A stretch of 38,352 bases of DNA from Lachnospiraceae bacterium (GTDB taxonomy: Bacteria > Bacillota > Clostridia > Lachnospirales > Lachnospiraceae). Location: assembly GCA_017936785.1 (NCBI GenBank), contig JAGBEV010000059.1, positions 1 to 38,352 of the forward strand, given 5' to 3'. Shown here one piece after another: positions 33,555 to 38,352 of the stretch. A model generated the notes under the pieces. That model was not told the origin of the DNA. It searched no databases and saw only the letters and a program-made list of their open reading frames with translations. The position numbers were made by a program, and so were the translations under genes. Every line of letters begins with the position of its first letter. Position 1 is the stretch's first letter.

Positions 33555-34928
33555 ATGGAACAACGTGAAAAATTAAGCTCACGCCTGGGATTTATCTTAC
33601 TGTCCGCAGGCTGCGCCATCGGTATTGGGAATGTGTGGAAGTTTCCCTATATTACCGGTCAATATGGCGGCGGCGCTTTCGTTCTGATCTATTTGTTCTT
33701 TCTGATCATTATGGGTGTTCCCATGATGACCATGGAATTTGCCATCGGACGTGCCAGCCGCAAAAGCCCCCTTCTTGCCTGTAAGGTACTGGAAAAGCCC
33801 GGTCAGAAATGGCATTTGCAAGGTTATCTTGCTATGGCAGGAAATTATCTGTTAATGATGTTTTACACCACTGTTACCGGCTGGATGCTGCATTATTTCT
33901 ATCTGACGGCAACAGGCTCTTTTGTGGATGCGTCCGTATCCGAAGTGGAAGGGATCTTTACACAGATGCTTTCACAGCCTCTGGTTATGACTTTATGGAT
34001 GATATTCGTGGTCATTGCCGGATTTTCCATCTGTTCCATGGGCGTTCAGAAGGGCGTGGAAAAAATAACAAAATTTATGATGCTGGCACTTCTGGCACTG
34101 ATCGTAATTCTTGCCATCAACAGCATGACATTAGAAGGCGGCATGGAAGGTCTGAAATTTTACCTGCTGCCCGATTTCCATCGAATGAAAGACATCGGCA
34201 TCGGAACAACCATCGTAGGTGCCATGAACCAGTCTTTCTTTACTTTAAGTCTGGGTATCGGTGCCATGGCAATTTTCGGAAGCTATATCGGTAAGGAGCA
34301 CACCCTCTTCGGAGAGTCCCTGCGCGTTGCCGTTCTGGATACCTTTGTGGCAATCTTTTCGGGACTGATCATTTTCCCTGCATGTTTTTCCTTTGGTGTC
34401 AGCGCAGACAGCGGTCCCAATCTGATCTTCATTACCCTGCCTAATATCTTCAATCATATGGCAGGCGGCAGACTTTGGGGAAGCCTGTTCTTTATCTTTA
34501 TGGCTTTTGCTGCTTTTTCCACAGTAATTGCTGTTTTTGAGAATATTATTTCCTGCAGCATGGATTTAACCGGATGTACCCGAAAAAAAGCTGCTGCCAT
34601 CAATATTTTTCTTATGATCCTGCTGTCTCTCCCCTGCGTTCTGGGATTTAATGTATTATCCGGTATTCAGCCCTTTGGTGCCGGTTCCAACATTATGGAT
34701 CTGGAAGACTTTCTGGTAAGCAATATCGCCCTTCCTCTCGGTTCACTGATCTATCTTTTATTCTGTGTATCCCGTTACGGGTGGGGATGGAAAAACTTCA
34801 TCGGAGAAGCCAATACAGGCAAAGGCATCAAAATGGCTAACTGGCTGCGGTTCTATATGGCTTATATCTTACCGTTTATCATCATTTTGATCTTCCTGCT
34901 GGGAATGAAGGATAAATTTTTTCATTGA
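33555..34928 (+). CDS. Sodium-dependent NSS/SNF symporter
   Basis: 457-residue neurotransmitter:sodium symporter family protein with eleven likely membrane helices, the usual bacterial (MhsT/TnaT-like) size. Helix 1 has the signature GCAIGIGNVWKFPYITGQYGG, which contributes the sodium and substrate sites. The MNQSFFTLSLGIGAMAIFGSY stretch is helix 6-7 and AAFSTVIAVFENIIS is helix 8. Substrates are typically hydrophobic or aromatic amino acids; it cannot be narrowed here. RBS AAGGAGAAG stands 8-9 bases before the ATG, and TATAGT (33516-33521) is a possible -10. It is a single gene ending in a two-way terminator. Confidence 0.94.
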   Translation: MEQREKLSSRLGFILLSAGCAIGIGNVWKFPYITGQYGGGAFVLIYLFFLIIMGVPMMTMEFAIGRASRKSPLLACKVLEKPGQKWHLQGYLAMAGNYLLMMFYTTVTGWMLHYFYLTATGSFVDASVSEVEGIFTQMLSQPLVMTLWMIFVVIAGFSICSMGVQKGVEKITKFMMLALLALIVILAINSMTLEGGMEGLKFYLLPDFHRMKDIGIGTTIVGAMNQSFFTLSLGIGAMAIFGSYIGKEHTLFGESLRVAVLDTFVAIFSGLIIFPACFSFGVSADSGPNLIFITLPNIFNHMAGGRLWGSLFFIFMAFAAFSTVIAVFENIISCSMDLTGCTRKKAAAINIFLMILLSLPCVLGFNVLSGIQPFGAGSNIMDLEDFLVSNIALPLGSLIYLLFCVSRYGWGWKNFIGEANTGKGIKMANWLRFYMAYILPFIIILIFLLGMKDKFFH

Positions 34929-34974
34929 TATTGCATTTTTTTGAGATCATATTTTAATACAAAACAATATTTAT

Positions 34975-35025
34975 AAAAAGAGAAGTACAAATGCACGTTG
35001 ATACTGCAAATGTACTTCTCTTTTT
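34975..35025. terminator. Two-way terminator
   Basis: Perfect 15-bp arms AAAAAGAGAAGTACA and TGTACTTCTCTTTTT around a 21-base loop with its own short GCA/TGC stem. The A and T ends serve both the NSS gene (+) and the convergent unknown gene (-). Confidence 0.9.
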
Positions 35026-35694
35026 CTATTCGGATACTTTCAACAGCAATGTCTCTTTCAAATTTGTCTCTTTTATAGGAATGCCATCCTCATATCCAAT
35101 AAAAATAAAATCCCGGTCCTCATATAATTCTTTCCATTTTTCATTAAACGCTTCCTCTGATACGGAAACATTATCTATTTCATAAAGATCTGTCAGCCGG
35201 TCATTACAATCCGGATAAGAATGTAAATAAAACAATAATTCTGCTTTCCCATCTTCCATTTTCAGGAAGTCACTGCTTGCATCGCCCTGTCCCATAAAAT
35301 GACTGAAAATCAATCCTTCTTTTTCCACATATTGCATTTTACCAAAAGAACCAAAATCTCCGATTTCTACTACTTCACCATCATAATAACTGTAGACCTT
35401 TACTCCTGCAGCATGACAATCATCTTCCAAAATCAACAGTTCAGGAATGTCATCATTATCAATATATATCAGATCAAATTTAGGAATTTTCTTTGCATCC
35501 GGCAGATTATCTTTAGCATACTCATTTAAAAAATCATAATATGCCCTCACATAGGATACATCCATTTTTTCTTTCTGTACCGAATCCACTCCTTCTGTTC
35601 CCTTTTTTCCTATAAGAAAAATTCCTCCCGTCATGATCCATAAAACCAGGACCCACACCATACGTTTTGCAATAATCATCTTTTGTCCTTCCAT
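35026..35694 (-). CDS. Membrane-anchored or secreted protein of unknown function
   Basis: 222 residues. One N-terminal membrane helix or signal (about 10-28) precedes an external domain. Its FDLIYIDNDDIPELLILEDD segment (about 68-87) resembles the acidic DxDxDGxxEL-type loops seen in FG-GAP/VCBS-like calcium-binding repeats, here as a single copy. The rest is mixed alpha/beta with no motif I know. Start 35694 is chosen for AGAGG at 7 bases; the frame is open 39 bases further. It faces the NSS gene and shares its terminator. Confidence 0.78.
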   Translation of the reverse strand: MEGQKMIIAKRMVWVLVLWIMTGGIFLIGKKGTEGVDSVQKEKMDVSYVRAYYDFLNEYAKDNLPDAKKIPKFDLIYIDNDDIPELLILEDDCHAAGVKVYSYYDGEVVEIGDFGSFGKMQYVEKEGLIFSHFMGQGDASSDFLKMEDGKAELLFYLHSYPDCNDRLTDLYEIDNVSVSEEAFNEKWKELYEDRDFIFIGYEDGIPIKETNLKETLLLKVSE

Positions 35695-35806
35695 GTGTTT
35701 TCCTCTTTTTACACCTGTCTTATAAATCTGCATTAAAGCACCCTAATGCTCTATTCCTTTAATATAAGTCTTACCCTGCAGATTTTTCTTTGAGCATATC
35801 ATAAAA

Positions 35807-37252
35807 TCATGTGACTGAAAACTTTTTTTCTTTCTGTGCCGGACAGTCAAGAAGCTTGCCGTCAACATCATATCTGGAACCGTGGCATGGGCAGTCCCAG
35901 CTTAACTCATCGGGATTCCACTCCAGTTCACAGCCCATATGAGGACATCTTGCCAAAATCCGATGGACATTTCCATGTTCATCCTTATAACATGCAAATC
36001 TTCGGAATCCGATCCTGATGATTCCGCCGTGTCCTTTTGGCAGAGAATCCAGTGTTTTGAAAGGCAGATGAAAAAATCCCTTTGCCAATCCTTTAACGCT
36101 CTTTCCTACATCCTTTAATAATAACTCCAGAGATGCAAAGAAATGAAACCGCTGGGGCTTAAAGAGCCTTTCATAAGGATTATCCCTGCCACAGATCCGG
36201 TCACAGATAATGATTGCTGACAGCATGGAAGAGGTCATTCCCCATTTTTGAAACCCTGTTGCCACATACCAATAGGGTCTGAAAACTGAATATTTCCCGA
36301 TAAAAGGGATGCCATCATGAGGCATACAGTCCTGTGCCGACCATCGGGCTTTTTCCTCATATTGGGGGAAATACTGCTCTGCCGCCTTTACTAACTCCTC
36401 ATATGCGCCGCCTTTTTTATTTTCCCCTGTCCGATGACCACCTCCGCCTAAAAGTAATGCCTCTTCTGTACTTCGGAAAGAAATCCCCTTTTTATCAATG
36501 CCATAATAGATTCCCTCCGGTCTCTTTACTCCCGAAACAGCCAATACATAGCTTCGTTCCTGATGCTGCCGTAAAAAATAAAAACCAGGCAGATTCGTGA
36601 TGGGATAATGGGTTGCAAACACAATATGCTCTGCCGTTACCGTCCCTCCTTCGGTCTCTATTTTATGTCCCCTGACGGAAAGCACCTTAGTTTTCTCATA
36701 GATTGTCAGTTCTTTGGCTATTTCTTTCACAAACAGTAACGGATGAAACTGCGCCTGATCCTGAAAACAGACTGCTCCCTTTACCTCAAAGGGCAGTTCT
36801 GTTTCCCTGGTAAAAAAAGCACGGATTCCCAAAACTTCCGCTGCCTCTGCCTCTTTCTTTAATTTCCGGTCATCTGTCGTAGAATACAAATATGCCGGCA
36901 CCCTTTTAAAATGACAGTCGATCTTTCTCTCCTTCACGATCCACTCAAAAGCATCGATAGCCACTCTGTTTGCCCTGGCATAAACCGACGCCTTCTCCAC
37001 CCCATAACGCCTGATCATCTTATGATAGATCAGCCCATGCTGAGCTGTGATCTTCGCCGTAGTCTTTCCCGTTTGTCCGCTCCCGATCCTATCCGCCTCC
37101 AGTACCACCACATTTTTCCCCTGGCATTTCAGCGCAAAGGCAGTCAATATCCCTGCCATGCCTGCCCCGATCACTGCCACATCCACATCCAGATTCCCTT
37201 CTAAACTTTTCCGCTCCCCAATCTCGACCGCTTCTTCCCAAACAGATTTCAT
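35807..37252 (-). CDS. FAD-dependent oxidoreductase with Rieske domain
   Basis: 481 residues. The N-terminal DAO-type FAD domain has the dinucleotide-binding VDVAVIGAGMAGILTAFAL (about 24-42), a GSGQTGKTTAKITAQHG segment, and a C-terminal FAD-contact motif YVATGFQKWGMTSS. A C-terminal Rieske [2Fe-2S] domain (about 405-470) has C436-P-H438 and C454-P-C456-H457, with C441 and C456 as the usual disulfide pair. Such fusions are predicted amine- or amino-acid-type dehydrogenases passing electrons to the cluster; the physiological substrate is unknown. There is no signal peptide. RBS GGGG precedes the ATG. No partner gene adjoins it. Confidence 0.93.
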   Translation of the reverse strand: MKSVWEEAVEIGERKSLEGNLDVDVAVIGAGMAGILTAFALKCQGKNVVVLEADRIGSGQTGKTTAKITAQHGLIYHKMIRRYGVEKASVYARANRVAIDAFEWIVKERKIDCHFKRVPAYLYSTTDDRKLKKEAEAAEVLGIRAFFTRETELPFEVKGAVCFQDQAQFHPLLFVKEIAKELTIYEKTKVLSVRGHKIETEGGTVTAEHIVFATHYPITNLPGFYFLRQHQERSYVLAVSGVKRPEGIYYGIDKKGISFRSTEEALLLGGGGHRTGENKKGGAYEELVKAAEQYFPQYEEKARWSAQDCMPHDGIPFIGKYSVFRPYWYVATGFQKWGMTSSMLSAIIICDRICGRDNPYERLFKPQRFHFFASLELLLKDVGKSVKGLAKGFFHLPFKTLDSLPKGHGGIIRIGFRRFACYKDEHGNVHRILARCPHMGCELEWNPDELSWDCPCHGSRYDVDGKLLDCPAQKEKKFSVT

Positions 37253-37431
37253 CCCAGATCACCCCTGTTTTAAGCAATTAACATCTCTAACTACATCTAC
37301 AAATTCATGTTAATACATTCTTATAAAATTATATCTTTTCCACTACGCCGCCAATAAAAGCTATGACCTAAAAATAGTCTGTCCTGTTTCCCAAAATAAT
37401 AACCCAACAAATACTATTTTCCTCTCCTGAA

Positions 37432-37460
37432 TTGTGTTCCTATTGAAAAAAGATTATAAT
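37432..37460 (+). promoter_or_regulatory. Promoter of the AT-rich lipoprotein gene
   Basis: Perfect -10 TATAAT (37455-37460) with a weak -35 TTGTGT (37432-37437) at 17-bp spacing, 78 bases before the start codon. Confidence 0.55.
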
Positions 37461-37538
37461 TATGAAAAATCGTTGTTTGTAGAGATGGTAAATTCTTATT
37501 TTGGGAATTATACAAGTGTGAATATGGGAGAATATGAA

Positions 37539-38243
37539 ATGAAAAAAAGTATTACTTTTTATCTTTGTGGAGCATTATGCTTATGTCTTATTGGATGTGG
37601 AAAAGAAGTAGTAGAACCAACAGAAATTGATATTTCAAAAAATATCACAGAAAGCATTTCACAGAATGTAGTATTAGATGATAATTTGAAAGACAATAGT
37701 GAGGATACAATACAAACACCTTCAAAAGAAGATGTTCTTGCCATGAGAGAAACGGTATTGGCAGGTATGTCAAATGAAGATGCTGCCCGGTTGACTGAGA
37801 ATATTAAAGTTGCTAATCTTCAAATGGAGTCGGCTTATTTGAATGATAATATATTCGATAAATTAGCTGATAAGGATAGTGCTTACTGGTTGTACTTCGA
37901 TCAAAAAGGTGATATACAACTTGGCTGGTGGTATAAAGGAGCTATCTGTTCCATGGATGAGATAATGAGTGCAGAAGACATAACTGAGGAAGAATTTTAT
38001 GAAACATATGATGAGCCTGGAATTGTGTATAATAGATTTGATGCCAAAAACTTTGTGGACTTAATCGAAGATATGATGAGTACCGTACATGATGAGAATT
38101 TACGTGCAGACCTTCAGCAGCTAATCGATTTGACTAATTTAGCAGCTGAAACACATGATGTACAGTATGCAAATGAAATATATAAAATTCTTCATGATAT
38201 GGATTATTTTCTTTTGAGCCTGCAAATAAAAAGTCAAGGCTAA
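37539..38243 (+). CDS. AT-rich lipoprotein of unknown function
   Basis: 234 residues. A signal peptide ending in lipobox LIGC (Cys20) precedes a Ser/Asn/Asp-rich linker (about 25-60) and a mainly helical, acidic domain. One part is DVLAMRETVLAGMSNEDAARLTENIKVANLQMESAYL; a later AYWLYFDQKGDIQLGWWYKG could be a beta turn. I do not recognise a family. Start 37539 is supported by GGGAG 8 bases upstream and by the signal peptide; the frame is open to 37434. Codon use is strongly A/T-ending compared with the neighbouring Rieske gene, which suggests separate origin. The region 38244-38352 after it holds no gene I can see. Confidence 0.82.
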   Translation: MKKSITFYLCGALCLCLIGCGKEVVEPTEIDISKNITESISQNVVLDDNLKDNSEDTIQTPSKEDVLAMRETVLAGMSNEDAARLTENIKVANLQMESAYLNDNIFDKLADKDSAYWLYFDQKGDIQLGWWYKGAICSMDEIMSAEDITEEEFYETYDEPGIVYNRFDAKNFVDLIEDMMSTVHDENLRADLQQLIDLTNLAAETHDVQYANEIYKILHDMDYFLLSLQIKSQG

Positions 38244-38352
38244 ATTGCTGAACATTGAAAATTTTATACAGGTTGAAAAACAGGTATCACAATAAAACCA
38301 CCACACCAGTGCTGGTCTGAAAAAAAGCGTTGTGGAATTATTCGGACTCTGG

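Noticed and set aside
1-38352. CRISPR array, tRNA, rRNA, phage module
   Set aside because: No evenly spaced direct repeats, no cloverleaf-type sequence and no phage or rRNA signature were recognised by reading; a tRNAscan or CRISPR search was not possible.

Overview
The window looks like chromosome from a low- to mid-GC Gram-positive anaerobe of class Clostridia, most likely Lachnospiraceae. This is inferred from strong AGGAGG-type ribosome binding sites, gene families (lipoproteins with LxGC lipoboxes, an ECF sigma/anti-sigma pair, AGCS and NSS transporters, AI-2E-type permease) and a vanG-type glycopeptide-resistance cluster. I support 33 protein-coding genes, most on the minus strand. I see no rRNA, tRNA, CRISPR array, phage module or complete insertion sequence.

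Layout. 1-56: a structured two-hairpin repeat at the window edge. 231-2501: secreted SH3/NlpC-P60 cell-wall hydrolase (-), divergent from an SDR oxidoreductase (+). 2518-5857: small membrane protein plus AI-2E-family permease (-), DHH phosphoesterase (+) and a membrane protein (-). 5926-6819: membrane-anchored C39-like peptidase with its own promoter and a palindromic operator candidate. 6941-12856: an apparent five-gene envelope operon read leftward: ECF sigma factor, membrane anti-sigma factor, transglutaminase-like protein, lipoprotein, membrane-anchored HELGH metalloprotease, ending in a terminator. 12966-13841: AraC/GyrI-like regulator.

13933-20264 is a compact glycopeptide-resistance locus read leftward: vanR-vanS, a 514-bp gap, then vanG-vanXY-vanT. 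Together these would sense cell-wall stress, make D-serine (VanT), build D-Ala-D-Ser (VanG) and remove D-Ala-ended precursors (VanXY). Matching direct repeats with 11-bp spacing lie upstream of vanR and of vanG and are candidate VanR boxes. The gap after vanS holds a ~330-bp long inverted repeat (MITE-like), whose centre carries a second copy of the two-hairpin element seen at the window start; the two copies differ by compensated base changes.

20643-24603: an Rpn/PD-(D/E)XK nuclease-like protein (+), a metallo-beta-lactamase-fold hydrolase, a lipoprotein, and an alanine/glycine:cation symporter controlled by a tandem glycine riboswitch. 24969-28696: CDF metal transporter, then PadR regulator, flavodoxin-membrane fusion protein and DUF2809 protein in one likely operon; a perfect palindrome fills the spacer of the PadR promoter. 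28920-33359: MFS transporter, ABC-class ATPase and CPBP intramembrane protease (all -). 33555-34928: NSS sodium symporter (+), facing a secreted/anchored unknown protein (-) across a two-way terminator. 35807-37252: FAD oxidoreductase with a C-terminal Rieske domain. 37539-38243: an AT-rich lipoprotein unlike its neighbours. The window ends with about 110 bases in which I see no gene.
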